Shown piece after piece: positions 22,845 to 34,310 of a DNA stretch of 64,000 nucleotides. Within the stretch, counting starts at the first letter, position 1. Every line of letters starts with the position of its first letter. Source of the DNA: Bubalus kerabau (Eukaryota > Chordata > Mammalia > Artiodactyla > Bovidae). The stretch is from positions 166,428,240 through 166,492,239 of the forward strand of contig NC_073625.1 of NCBI RefSeq assembly GCF_029407905.1, written 5' to 3'. The position numbers and the translations under genes were made by a program. Under the pieces are notes generated by a model. It made no database searches, had not been told where the DNA came from, and saw nothing but the letters and a program-made list of their open reading frames with translations.

Positions 22845-23175
22845 TTTATTTATTTTTATTTTTTAATTTTTAATTTTATTTTATTTTTTAACTTTAAAAT
22901 ATTGTATTGGTTTTGCCATACCAAAATGAATCTGCCACAGGTATACATGTGTTCCCCATCCTGAACCCTCCTCCCTCCTCCCTCCCCATACCATCCCTCT
23001 GGGTCATCCCAGTGCACCAGCCCCAAGCATCCAGTATCGTGCATTGAACCTGGACTGGCGACTCGTTTCATATATGATATTATACATGTTTCAATGCCAT
23101 TCTCCCAAATCATCCCACCCTCTCCCTCTCCCACAGAGTCCAAAAGACTGTTCTATACATCAGTGTCTCTTTTGC
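22845..23175 (-). mobile_element. L1 (L1-BT type) 3' end
   Basis: A heavily 5'-truncated L1 holding only the 3' UTR, on the minus strand. The reversed A-rich tail is at 22845-22890. The G-rich stretch of the 3' UTR appears reversed near 22965-22985. A 9-bp repeat tattctctt flanks it (22836-22844 and 23176-23184). The 95-codon open frame here is a by-product that recurs in other L1 3' UTRs of this window. Confidence 0.92.
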
Positions 23176-23184
23176 TATTCTCTT

Positions 23185-24352
23185 ATTTATACATGTTTGT
23201 AAAGCTGAAAATTATCCACTTGTGTTTAAGTAAAAACTACCTAGAACAAAGCCTTATATAAAAAAGAAGCTTAAGAAATTTTTATGAGAAAATAAGTAAA
23301 TAATGAGAAAAGGGAATTAATGATTAATGTGTGATATTTTTCTATCACCATTATACATCAGTTTATAGAATACACATCTCTTTTGGAATTTCTCATTGTG
23401 ATCTGTTTTGTGTTTCATGTAAAATAAAAGTCACTGAGGCCAAGTTATATTTCTAGAGTATTTCAAATGTTATCATAAGAAAACAAGCAATTTTAAATAG
23501 TTCAAAATTTTAAAGAAAAAAACCATTTTCTTTATAAAACAAACAAATCTGTTAAAACTGAGTACAACCAGAAGGCTTTCAGGCTTATCCTAACCTCTTA
23601 TTATATCAAAAGATTGAAATCTGTCAGATGTCTTATTATGTAAAACTAATCCATGCTGTATGAATAAAAGCTAAAACATATGGGGGAAAGTATTGCATTC
23701 CTAGTACCAGAGATCATGCATGAAAGCAAATGAGCATTAATCAGGGATTAATTTGCAATGGAATGCTATAAAACTTAGTAAATGTCTCCAAAACACATGA
23801 GTAAATCTTAATTATTTTTTCCTAACCAAAACTTAATTTACATTTGAACTGGTGAAATTGGGCTTATCTACCATGTCACTCATTTTGAGAAAGGTGTAGT
23901 GATATTTTCAGTATGTAATTATGAGTCTTAGAATATCTGACAATGCCATAAAATGTAAAACACATATATTTAAAAAAGAAAAAAACAACTATTTTCAGGG
24001 CTTGAGGTGGTTATTTTTAAAACCACCCATTGCTGAAGACAGATGGGGGATTTATAATACTGAGTCTTTAAATCCCTTAATATTTCTCAACTTCTCAAAG
24101 ATTCTTAAAAAATTTAAATAGAGTTCATTAAAATTCTCTAGAAAGCTACCATCACATTTTTGTAGGCATTTCTGTGGTACTAAAAATACACTTTTAGAAA
24201 GAATTAATACTAACATACAGTATTTAAAACTTCCCAATTCCTAATATAACTAGTCTAAAAAAGTCATTTTCTTACTGACACAATAATTTAGACTTAATCC
24301 CCTTCAGAGGGAATAGGATTTAAATGTAGATATATGAGAGAATAATGTTGCT
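23185..24352. other. AT-rich single-copy sequence
   Basis: No recognised repeat or coding signature was seen. Confidence 0.5.
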
Positions 24353-24432
24353 CGGATTCATTTTGATATTTGGCAAAACTAATACAGTTATGTAAAGTCT
24401 AAAAATAAAATAAAATTAAAAAATAAAAAACT
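24353..24432 (+). mobile_element. L1 (L1-BT type) extreme 3' end
   Basis: About 80 bases match the end of the L1 at 7738-7809 nearly base for base ('cggattcattttgatatttg' onward) and finish in an A-rich tail. It is a severely 5'-truncated insertion. Confidence 0.88.
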
Positions 24433-24772
24433 CTTGGAGTTTTTTGTTGGCTGAAGATATTTCTAAGTAGAGCAAATCACTAGATTTTTGGGGAACAATT
24501 TTACCATTAAATTATAGAAAGAAACAGAAGGATGCCTAAAGAGTTTCAGGAAACATGACCCTTATGGAACAAAGGTCGAGTTGGGCTCAGCAGATAGAGC
24601 CTTTTGGGCAACACATGGCATGATGGGATTACTGATATGGGAACTACAGCAAAGAGATTTGTGTAAGAGCTAATAGAAGAAGGCAAGTCCACATGGGTAG
24701 GGAGGATATAATATGTAGAGACCCTACAACACTAGAAGACTACAGTCTCTACTACCCTAATTGCTTTCAGAG
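24433..24772. other. Single-copy sequence
   Basis: Nothing was recognised in this interval. Confidence 0.4.
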
Positions 24773-24782
24773 ATCTCATCTT

Positions 24783-24999
24783 GGGTCTTCCTAGGTGGTA
24801 TTAGTGGGAAAGAACCCACCTGCCAATTCAGGAAACTTGGGTTCTATCCCTGGGTCAGGAAGATCCTCTAGAGGAGGGCATGGCAACCCACCCCAGTATT
24901 CTTGCCTGGAGAATTCCATGAACAGAGGAGCCTGGTGGGCTATGGTCATAGGGTCACAAAGAGTAGGACAAGACTGAAGCGACTTAACATGCACACAAA
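24783..24999 (+). mobile_element. Bov-tA SINE with TSD
   Basis: A full-length sense-strand SINE flanked by the 10-bp repeat atctcatctt (24773-24782 and 25000-25009). The tail is a short 'gcacacaaa'. Confidence 0.92.
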
Positions 25000-25225
25000 A
25001 TCTCATCTTATTTCCTTATGCTTATAGTTAATGAAGAGACAGTATCATCTGTAGTTGTAATTCATGCAAGTTTCCTTTATACCACCTATAGGAGAAATGT
25101 ATTATTAATCAGTAAACTTTCTTTAATACTTATTAACATTTTAAAATATCTTTTTTACTTCAAGGAACCTGAGATTCCACTTGAGGAGTAAAGTAATTGT
25201 AGAAATCTGAGATTTGGACTCTCTT

Positions 25226-25237
25226 ATTCAGAGTCTC
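25226..25237 (+). repeat. BovB copy F target-site duplication, left
   Basis: attcagagtctc here matches 27762-27773 beyond the BovB 3' tail. The last bases overlap the BovB end by microhomology. Confidence 0.88.
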
Positions 25238-26285
25238 CACTAGCTTTGTTAGTAGTGATGCTTTCTAAGGCCCACTTGACTTCACATTCCAGGATGTCTG
25301 GCTCTAGGTCAGTGATCACACCATCATGATTATCTGGGTCTTGAAGATCCTTTTTGTACAGTTCTTCTGTGTATTCTTGCCACCTCTTCTTAATATCTTC
25401 TGCTTCTGTTAGGTCCATACCATTTCTGTCCTTTATCGAGCCCATCTTTGCATGAAATGTTCCTTTGGTATCTCTGATTTTCTTGAAGAGATCCCTAGTC
25501 TTTCCCATTCTGTTGTTTTCCTCTATTTCTTTGCATTGATCGCTGAAGAAGGCTTTCTTATCTCTTCTTGCTATTCTTTGGAACTCTGCATTCAGATGTT
25601 TATATCTTTCCATTTCTCCTTTGCTTTTCACTTCTCTTCTTTTCACAGCTATTTCTAAGGCCTCCCCAGACAGCCATTTTGCTTTTTTGCATTTCTTTTC
25701 CATGGGGATGGTCTTGATCCCTGTCTCCTGTACAATGTCACGAACCTCATTCCATAGTTCATCAGGCACTCTATCTATCAGATCTAGGCCCTTAAATCTA
25801 TTTCTCACTTCCACTGTATAATCATAAGGGATTTGATTTAGGTCATACCTGAATGGTCTAGTGGTTTTCCCTACTTTCTTCAATTTAAGTCTGAATTTGG
25901 CAATAAGGAGTTCATGGTCTGAGTCACAGTCAGCTCCTGGTCTTGTTTTTGCTGACTGTATAGAGCTTCTCCATCTTTGGCTGCAAAGAATATAATCAAT
26001 CTGATTTCGGTGTTGACCATCAGATGATGTCCATGTATAGAATCTTCTCTTGTGTTGTTGGAAGAGGGTGTTTGTTATGACCAGTGCATTTTCTTGGCAA
26101 AACTCTATTACTTTGCCCTGCTTCATTCCATATTCCAAGGCCAAATTTGCCTGTTACTCCAGGTGTTTCTTGACTTTCTACTTTTGCATTCCAGTCCCCT
26201 ATAATGAAAAGGACATCTTTTTTGGGTGTTAGTTCTAAAAGGTCTTGTAGGTCTTCACAGAACCGTTCAACTTCAGCTTCTTCTA
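25238..26285 (-). pseudogene. BovB endonuclease/linker remnant (inverted segment of copy F)
   Basis: The minus-strand frame 26144-25224 encodes the second half of an APE-type endonuclease, with 'NQIDYILCSQRWRSS' and the catalytic-type 'DSDHELLIAKFRLKLKK'. The basic linker up to 'KWALESITTNKASG' follows, where it meets the RT start. The upstream frame 26292-26020 carries the 'GDWNAKV' motif. The two frames are offset by a small deletion near 26110-26118. The first endonuclease motifs are missing because the cDNA stopped there. APE endonucleases of RTE elements nick the target to prime reverse transcription. This copy is inactive. Confidence 0.88.
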
Positions 26286-26296
26286 CGAACAAAGCT

Positions 26297-27540
26297 AGTG
26301 GAGGTGATGGAATTCCAGTTGAGCTATTCCAAATCCTGAAAGATGATGCTGTGAAAGTGCTGCACTCAACATGCCAGCAAATTTGGAAAACTCAGCAGTA
26401 GCCACAGGACTGGAAAAGGTCAGTTTTCATTCCAATCCCAAAGAAAGGCAATGCCAAAAAATGCTCAAACTATCGCACAATTGCACTTATCTCACACTCT
26501 AGGAAAGTAATGCTCAAAATTCTCTAAGCCAGGCTTCAGCAATATGTGAACCATGAACTTCCAGATGTTCAAGCTGGTTTTAGAAAATGCAGAGGAACCA
26601 GAGATCAAATTGCCACCATCTGCTGGATCATGGAAAAAGCAAGAGAGTTCCAGAAAAACATTTATTTCTGCTTTATTGACTATGCCAAGGCCTTTGACTG
26701 TGTGGATCACAATAAACTGTGGAGAATTCTGAAAGAGATGGGAATACCAGGCCACCTGATCTGCCTCTTGAGAAACCTATATGCAGGTCAGGAAGCAACA
26801 GTTAGAACTGGCCATAGAACAACAGACTGGTTCCAAATAGGAAAAGGAGTTCGTCAAGGCTGTATATTGTTACCCTGTTTATTTAACTTATATGCAGAGT
26901 ACATCATGAGAAACGCTGGACTGGAAGAAACACAAGGTGGAATGAAGATTGCCGGGAGAAATATCAATAACCTCAAATATGCAGATGACACCACCCTTAT
27001 GGCAGAAACTGAAGAGGAACTCAAAAGCCTCCTGATGAAAGTGAAAGTGGAGAGTGAAAAAGTTGGCTTAAAGCTCAACATTCAGAAAACTAAGATCATG
27101 GCATCCAGTCCCATCACTTCATGGGAAATAGATGGGGAAACTGTGGAAACAGTGTCAGACTTTATTTTTCTGGGCTCCAAACTCACTATAGATGGTGACT
27201 GCAGCCATGAAATTAAAAGACGCTTACTCTTTGGAAGGAAAGTTATGACCAATCTAGACAGCATATTCAAAAGCAGAGACATTACTTTGCCAACAAAGGT
27301 TCATCTAGTCAAGGCTATGGTTTTTCCTGTGGTCATGCTGGATGTGAGAGTTGGACTGTGAAGAAGGCTTGAGCGCCGAAGAATTGATGCTTTTGAACTG
27401 TGGTATTGGAGAAGACTCTTGAGAGTCCCTTGGACTGCAAAGAGATTCAACCAGTCCATTCTGAAGGAGATCAGCCCTGGGATATCTTTGGAAGGAATGA
27501 TGCTAAAGCTGAAACTCCAGGGCTTTGGCCACCTCATGTG
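26297..27540 (+). pseudogene. BovB reverse transcriptase remnant (forward segment of copy F)
   Basis: The open frame 26546-27361 carries 'FIDYAKAFDCVDHNKLW', 'IGKGVRQGCIL' and the active-site motif in the form 'KYADDTTLMAE' (Arg before Tyr changed to Lys). It runs to the region before the C-terminal 'ESWTVKKA' block, where a frameshift near 27335-27350 breaks it. Upstream, the start of the RT is interrupted by TAG at 26399-26401. The C-terminal frame then resumes (27565-27747). It is not functional. Confidence 0.87.
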
Positions 27541-27745
27541 AAGAGTTGACTCACTGGAAAAACTTTGATGCTGGGTGAGATTGGGGGCAGGAGGAGAAGG
27601 GGACGACAGAGGATGAGATGGCTGGATAGCATCACTGACTCGATGGACGTGAGTCTGAGTGAACTCCGGGAGTTGGTGATGGACAGGGAGACCTGGCGTG
27701 CTGCGATTCATGGGGTCGCAAAGAGCCGGACACGACTGAGTGACT

Positions 27746-27765
27746 GATCTGATCTGATCTGATTC
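27746..27765. repeat. CTGAT-repeat tail of BovB
   Basis: Four tandem ctgat-type units form the 3' tail. The same tail type ends copy O at 63.8 kb, so this is an element feature and not telomere-like DNA. Confidence 0.85.
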
Positions 27766-27773
27766 AGAGTCTC

Positions 27774-28439
27774 ATTATCTAGACCAGCACCATAGCCACA
27801 TTTCAGTTGTATCTGACATTTTCCCCTTTAGTAAAATCTCTAGTCTAATCTCTAGATCACATAAACTAGAGATTTTACCCAATAGACTGTGTGAACTCCC
27901 TCATATCAAAGCCTGATGCCATGCTAATTTTTTTAAAATAAGAGAAAACAACTATAAATCAAGTTGTTTTTTGTAAATCTAATTCAAGATTCCCTTGTAT
28001 GGAGAGAAAATAGGGATGTTTATGTTTAATGGAGGCTATAATAGTAACTGTCAGATGTAGACTAACAAACTATTGGATAGATTCTATGTGGGAAATAAAG
28101 TACTAACATATTGCTTTAAGAATTTGCAAAAAAAAATAGACTACTACAGTACTAAACCATGAAACAAAGAAACTCCACCAGAAATAATTAAATGACTGTA
28201 AGTAATAGTGTGAAATATTTTTATTTTTCTATCTAAATTGTATTTGTTCATATGAACTATTGAGATAAATACATCTATCCATGTGTCTGCAAAGAAACAT
28301 AAATAGGTCAGCATGATTTGGAGGCTTTTCAAAGCAGAGAATGCAAAATAATTCTTTTTTTTTTTTTTTTATCTCCTGTTTCTCGAAGTTCTTACCAGAC
28401 TTAAAGAGAATTGAACTTGAGTAATAGCTCTATTAGAGC
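27774..28439. other. Single-copy AT-rich DNA
   Basis: A near-tandem 'ctctagtctaatctctaga' stretch lies at 27838-27856 and a T run at 28357-28370. No genes or repeats of a known family were recognised. Confidence 0.45.
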
Positions 28440-28880
28440 TCTTTTCCAGGAGCCAGTTCCTGTGGTCTCTCTGGGTCCAGCTGCTGATGACTCACAGAGG
28501 AAGTGGTAGAGATTAGGGTGTACTGGGGAAAAATCAGAACAGCACAAAAATAAAGCAAATCAACCAACCATTACCTTTTGTGCCAAACAGAACAATGGCT
28601 TAACTACTGTGGTTCAGAATGATCCGTCTTATTCCACTCATTTATGCTATTCCTGTTGGAAGGACCACCAGGAAACCTGTGAACCACTATGGAACACACA
28701 CCGGAATCCATGGCACATCTCAATTAATATTCGCTCCTGACTCAACTAGAACAATGAAGAGCATCAAGCAGTTTAATCTCCGGCAATAATTCCTTTTGTC
28801 AGGTTGAGAGGTTTTTCCCCTTGAATTAGGTTTTAAGATCGGATTTTCAAAATTAGTTAGTTATTCGATGTATTGTAAAG
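28440..28880. promoter_or_regulatory. Candidate conserved non-coding element
   Basis: A repeat-free stretch keeps several CpG dinucleotides in AT-rich surroundings (about 28624, 28702, 28731, 28781, 28840, 28866). It carries two perfect AP-1 type sites TGACTCA (28488-28494 and 28738-28744) and two ACAATG SOX-like motifs (near 28592 and 28753). No open frame spans it. The motif content is suggestive only; without cross-species alignment the call is an inference. Confidence 0.3.
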
Positions 28881-30484
28881 TAGAAAGTCCACATTTCATA
28901 AACACATGCATATGTCTAGGTAGGACATAATGCAGTCTGTGTTTTTAGTTGGGGCATTGCTGCTGTGGGTAATTTTTATTTGCTCTAAATAAAATCAGTC
29001 TTTTATTAGCAAACAATTGTAACTAAACTCACAGTTGTTAAAATTCTTCTTTCAATTTTCCTTAAAGTGTCAGAAATGTAAATGGGCCCCTTAAATCACC
29101 CAGTAGAATTAAATTTGATCAGGAAGATTTTTAAAGACTACCTTGCAGACTCTTAGCTAAGTTGCTGATGCACTGAAACATTTCATGAATTAAAAACATG
29201 GCATGTTCTCAAGTGTTTTTCTGAACATATGTAACATATATGAATACATTTATTTTAAGATGATAAGTATTATTATCCCATTGTTCTGTTTAGCCACAAT
29301 GAACTACAGAAACTGACTGCTGTGGGGAGCCACTTAACCCCTTATTGACTGGCTAAAAATAAACAAAGCATGAAGTTAAAATCATGGGTCTATCCTGAAT
29401 ACCAGTAGTTTACTTATCATTTTTATAATATACAGAATACTAATTAAGGACTGAGTGTTCTTTTTATGATCAGGGCCATTTAAGGAGGTGGTTGAAAAAT
29501 TATCCTCAAATTATACAAATATTAGAAACTGACTTTAGTGTTTAATGGGTGCTATTTCTCTGATAAAAGTAATGGCAATTTTCCTACAGCATCTTATGCT
29601 TAGGAGGTTTAAAATGAAGTTTGTAGGACATTTTCTAAAAATTAAGTTCAAAACATACTTTCTTATTTTATAATAACATAGTAGCAGAAATGTTGTTGTC
29701 AAGACACTTATATAAAATAAAAACTTTTAAATGAGTGAAATGATTTGTAGATAAAACATTATTTATTGACATGAATAAGCTGAAACGAATGCATTTTGTC
29801 AATTAAAAATTTATTGCTAGAATTTTAAAGCAATGCTTCATTGACCTGATTAAATTCAAGAGATTATTTTACCAAATCAAAAAAATTAATACTAAAAAAC
29901 TATTGCTGATTATTTAAAATGGCTGATTTATAAATAAATCTGTTTAAGTGGTATCCTTCAAATGGACCAATATTCTTTATCATATTGCCTATACAAGTGG
30001 TTGTTGAGTGTGTGTTCTTAAGACTAACAGTAAGTACATTGTAGAATCAGAAATAACTGACCTATACATCAGACACAGTATTTACCCACATTCCTTTGAG
30101 CAGTAAAAACCATCTGAGAAATTTTTTGAAACTAGAAAACCAGCTCAATCAAAATTTTAAGTAAAGTCATATTTGATCAGCAGTGAGGAAACATCCTTAC
30201 ACTACGACATCATTCACTGAAGTTTAAAAATCAAATAACTAGAGTTTTAATGCCCATTCACTGTCTATGGACTTCCAGTTGCATTTAGTCCAATGCAAAG
30301 CATTGACCTAAGGTCTATGTGAATTGGTTGACCCTGAATACTCTTCATTAAAACTCTCAAAGCAACATTTACAAAACCATGTTTAATCACCCTAATTCTC
30401 TGAATGTACCAAGTGCTTCACATCCTCGTCTAGTCTGGGTCTCAAGAGATCTCACCAAGCTTCATTAGATGTGTTGTGCCTGCC
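28881..30484. other. Single-copy AT-rich DNA
   Basis: About 1.6 kb has no recognised ruminant repeat and no coding frame. It is unusual here because the flanks are saturated with BovB and SINE copies. Confidence 0.5.
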
Positions 30485-30571
30485 TCCTCTCTGCATGGAC
30501 AGAGGAGCCTGGCAAGCTACAGTCCACTGGGTCACAAAGAGTCGGATACAGCTGAGCGTGCATGCACACAC
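30485..30571 (+). mobile_element. Bov-tA SINE 3' fragment
   Basis: The 3' half of a sense-strand SINE ('atggacagaggagcctggca' to 'agagtcggatacagctgagc') with a short CA tail. Confidence 0.85.
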
Positions 30572-30631
30572 TCTGGTCAGCCAGTGTCTCATTTTGGAAA
30601 GAGAAAGAATTAAACTTGGCAATTTGAGACC

Positions 30632-30740
30632 TCCTGGGGTCCAGTGATTAGGACTTGGTGCTCTCACCACTGTGGCCCCAAGTTCAATCCCTGGTCTGGG
30701 AACTAAGATCCTGCAAACTGCACAGTGCAGTCAAAATAAA
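30632..30740 (+). mobile_element. CHR-2-type SINE
   Basis: A tRNA-derived head ('ggggtccagtgattaggact') with a B-box-like 'gttcaatccc' is followed by 'gggaactaagatcctgca' and an A-rich tail, matching the cetartiodactyl CHR family and not Bov-tA. Confidence 0.75.
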
Positions 30741-30869
30741 AAGAAAGAAACAAAAGACAACAACCAAAACTGAGCATCAACTGTGGCCATCAAGCAATAC
30801 TTTCTCTAAGAAGGAGACTGAAATGGGGATGTGCATGACTAGGTAATAATGCATGAGAAATGCTGCACT

Positions 30870-30950
30870 GATGCCAGTGTTTATTCAACAAATATTTATT
30901 TTGCACCTACCATGGGCAAGGCATTGTTCTAGGTATTTACAGTCTTAAAG
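30870..30950. mobile_element. MIR/L2-like ancient fragment
   Basis: 'attcaacaaatatttatttt' followed by 'gcacctaccatgggcaaggc' and 'ttctaggtatt' resembles the conserved core shared by MIR/L2-type repeats. Orientation and exact family are not certain. Confidence 0.5.
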
Positions 30951-30997
30951 AGATGTGAAAGTTGTACAAAATCAAGAGAAATATTATTCTATGTTTG

Positions 30998-31091
30998 CTG
31001 CTGCTGCTGCTGCTGCTAAGTCGCTTCAGTTGTGTCCGACTCTGTGTGACCCCATAGACGGCAGCCCACCAGGCTTCCCCATCCCTGGGAT
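30998..31091 (-). mobile_element. Bov-tA/Bov-A SINE 3' end with CTG-run tail
   Basis: A seven-unit GCT/CTG run at 30999-31018 is the reversed SINE tail. It is followed by the antisense 3' block 'agtcgcttcagttgtgtccg' and part of the body, then breaks off at 'ccctggga'. Confidence 0.85.
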
Positions 31092-32547
31092 TTGGACATA
31101 AATCATCAGAATGACAGTTTTTTACCTGCAAAGATGTCAACTGCATAGGATCTAACTATATTTTTGTTCATATTTATTTTTAGAATAATTGATGCAAAGC
31201 TATAAACAATATTATTATAATTTATACAGAAAAAATAAGTATTTACTTTCTACCACAGGATAATTATCAGATATTTTTCTAAGACATAATTTTCACTAAG
31301 ATATTGGCCTTCTCTCCATCATGTTTTCTTCAAATAATTTTGCACCAAACATGAGAATTCACACAATAGTTCCGTTGAAGGCAAAACCTACTGCATATTT
31401 TCTATCCTATACTTAGTACAGTATCTTATATTTAATAAAAGTGTATTGAATAAAATTACATTCCTACATAAGCTTATATATGGGTTTAGGAGTGTAATTT
31501 TTTACACACATGTGTGTATTTAAGTTCACATGCATATAACCACATTTTACATATCTCAGTATATTGAATGAGCAATGGACCCATGGTTTACAACAGTGGT
31601 CAATAAACATTTTGGATCAAACATTACTTTACTTGATTAGGCCAAATGCTTACAAATATGACTATTTTGTTTTAATATGTATACATATTAAATCGGGCTA
31701 ATATATTTTATTGTTGTCTATCCATATTCATTCTTTGAATGCATAAAAGATACTCTGAAAGTTAGAATGAAATTCATCTAGAATAAACATAATTTTTAAA
31801 TGTCTACTTTTTTATTTATTGAATGTTGCATCTTAATTTTATCACTAGAGTGATATATGATGGAAGCAATGCCATTTGCTCTTATTCATTACTTCAATTT
31901 TTTTAGTTTAATAATTTGAAATATAGATATTTATTTAAATTCCTAGTTGTAAGCTCAGTTTACTTTGTTATCTGCTTAATGATTATTATTATCACCACTG
32001 AAAAAGATACTTCTCAAAGACAGGTAGTCCCAAATAGAAGAAGAATGCCATCAGCCCTTCTTACTAAGTCAGGATGCTAATTTTTCACTACTATCTCCAA
32101 TTATGACAATTTTTATTTAAATTCACTCACACTTGCATGATGAGTATATTCAGATGCATTTTCTTTGCAGGCATCTTATAAAATCACTTGTCAATATTGA
32201 GGGCTAGCTTTGTTAAAACAAACATGGTCCACAAGTCCACTTAAATATGCACTGTATGGAAATACAACAAAAGCAAACAAATGCCTTGAGGATTCCTTGA
32301 CACCTCTGTGTCGTGAACTCCTCTTCTGCCTGGACCCATTGCCCATGCACATAGGACCTGGCCTCCGTGTGAGCCCTTGACACGGGACAGCATGAGGACA
32401 GGAATGTGGTTTACAACACTGGAAGTTCAATATATTTTTATTTTTAGATGAAATGTAAATATCATTTAAATGAATAATTTGTTGGCTTACTTCAAGGATT
32501 GTCTAACTCTTCTAGGTGGATATCTATACAGTGGATAGAATTGGATG
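31092..32547. other. AT-rich single-copy DNA
   Basis: The interval is mostly featureless. A stretch near 31400-31455 faintly recalls an MIR/L2 end. A 79-codon minus-strand frame at 32430-32191 has no recognisable homology and no codon support. Confidence 0.45.
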
Positions 32548-32892
32548 TCTATACAGTCCATGGAATTCTCCAGGCCATAATACTGGAGTGGGTAGCCAAT
32601 TCCCTTCTCCAGGGATCTTCCCAACCCAGGGATCAAACCCAGGTCTAAGGCATTGCAGACAGATTCTTTGCCAACTGAGCCACAAGGGAAGCCCAAGTGA
32701 AGTGAAAGTTGTTCAGTATTGTCTGACTCGTTGCAATCCCATAAACTATACAGTCCATGGAATTCTCCAGGCCAGAATACTGGAGTGGGTAGCCTTTCCC
32801 TTCTCCAGGGGATCTTCCCAACCCAGGGATCAAACCCAGATCTCCCACACTGCAGGAGGATTCTTTACCAGCTGAGCCACAGGGGAAGCCCA
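32548..32892 (-). mobile_element. Dimeric Bov-A2-type SINE
   Basis: Two minus-strand SINE units lie head to tail (32548-32693, and 32696-32892), each ending in a tRNA-like head. The linker 'gtgaagtgaaagt' is the complement of the cactt-type tail. The arrangement matches dimeric ruminant SINEs and the dimers at 49.3-49.9 kb. Confidence 0.82.
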
Positions 32893-33649
32893 GGTGGATG
32901 TACCTCACATCAAAGACCCTGGGCATCGGTCATTGACAATGTCAAGCTTACAACGCCTATCAAATAAAGAATGTTAAATTATTTTTTATAAACACTACAA
33001 TTTTTGTCAAAACATTTATTTTCTTCACTTTAGTGAACCCAAACAGGTAAACAAAATTCAATTGAACCTAAAGTAAAAGTTTGTTTACTAGAGCCAATAA
33101 GTGTATTTATAAATACTTCACATGATATGGCCTATTCATCATTCTATGAACTATTGCCTCTTAAATTATCTTATTTATAATTTGCAAAAATACAATTTTA
33201 ATTACTAAACCAATTGTAAGTTGAAATGCTTCTTAATAAATAAAAGTTCTCAAATTTGAGGCATTTCTGTGTATTTTGCTCAGAAAGAAATATTAAATTT
33301 GTTTCTTATTTTATCACCATATTATATGACATATATTACTGCTATAATTATTAATATTATTCCTTAGTTAATTTACAATTAGTGAATTGATATAAAATAA
33401 CATCTAAAAATCATATATTTTACGGCTTACCCAATTATCTGCACATTATCTTTACAGAAAACAGAAACAAAGTCCTACACATTAAATACTTAATTCCTCT
33501 AAGTTATCTGCAATAGCTGATGTGCTTACAACAATTTCTAATTAATTTTAAATGGCATTTAATAGCCATTATCATCATTGTCCAACAAGTACAGATGAAT
33601 TAGGAGACATAATGCTTGTATTATATGAAAAGTGGCCTGTTTAAACTTT
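32893..33649. other. AT-rich single-copy DNA
   Basis: No repeat family or coding frame was recognised. Confidence 0.5.
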
Positions 33650-34310
33650 CAAATTAAATCCACACTGTAGTCAAAACTCATTTGATGTTTGCATTTCCTA
33701 CTTCGCAGACAACACAGTCTCAAAAGGCAGACTAGGCTAAAGATGTGTTGGACAACTCTATAAGTACAGTCTCAAGACTCTTGTCATCTTAGCTGTCTAA
33801 ATTACTTCAACAGAGCTCAAGGGAATTTAAAGAGGAGAAATGACATGACAAACAATTATATTCTAACACTCTATTTATAACAATGCCCTTTCAGATTATT
33901 GTTCTTCCAGACTGACACATCACTGTAATCCCAGAGATGAATCAAGGGACTTATAGTTAGATCACGCACAGCTTGTCGGCAAAGAAAAAAGCACGAATGA
34001 AGAGCTGACATTCAGGAAATATAGAGCGACTCAAGGATAAATTCAGCTGGGATGAGCTTAATTTATCAATGTCAATAACAACGGTGAACACATCGCGAGA
34101 ATACATGCATATTAATTGAAAATAATTCAGATTAAATCACTGCAGTTTGACATTTTGAGATAGGCACTTTATCTTTTTAAGAAAAAGAGCACTATAAAAT
34201 CTTTAATCTGAAAACACATCTTAATTGCATGTTATCACCTCCTAATTGCTTCTATATTATATTAAACATTTTGCTAATTACTAGCCTGATCATGGTGTAA
34301 ATAGCTTGAG
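33650..34310. promoter_or_regulatory. Candidate conserved non-coding element (developmental-enhancer-like)
   Basis: This repeat-free, AT-rich stretch nevertheless retains eight CpGs between about 33704 and 34096. It has clustered homeodomain-type cores (ATTA/TAATT, for example 34110-34140 and 34235-34280) and no open frame. Retained CpGs and complete absence of transposons in a transposon-saturated window are the usual look of strongly constrained gene-desert enhancers. This is inference from composition only. Confidence 0.35.

Larger units (their letters stand above)
25238..27761 (+). mobile_element. BovB LINE copy F with 5' inversion
   Basis: This is one insertion bounded by a 12-bp target-site duplication (25226-25237 and 27762-27773). 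The left part (25238 to about 26285) is BovB in reverse orientation, covering the endonuclease end and linker. The right part (about 26286-27761) is BovB in forward orientation from the start of the RT domain to the 3' tail of ctgat repeats. The outer end of the inverted part and the start of the forward part are the same point in BovB, and both contain about 20 bases around 'aacaaagctagtgga'. This is the architecture expected from twin priming, where a second target-DNA end primes inside the element RNA. Confidence 0.93.

Noticed and set aside
27746..27765. ctgat repeats as telomere-like or satellite DNA
   Set aside because: They are the BovB 3' tail, seen again at 63.8 kb.
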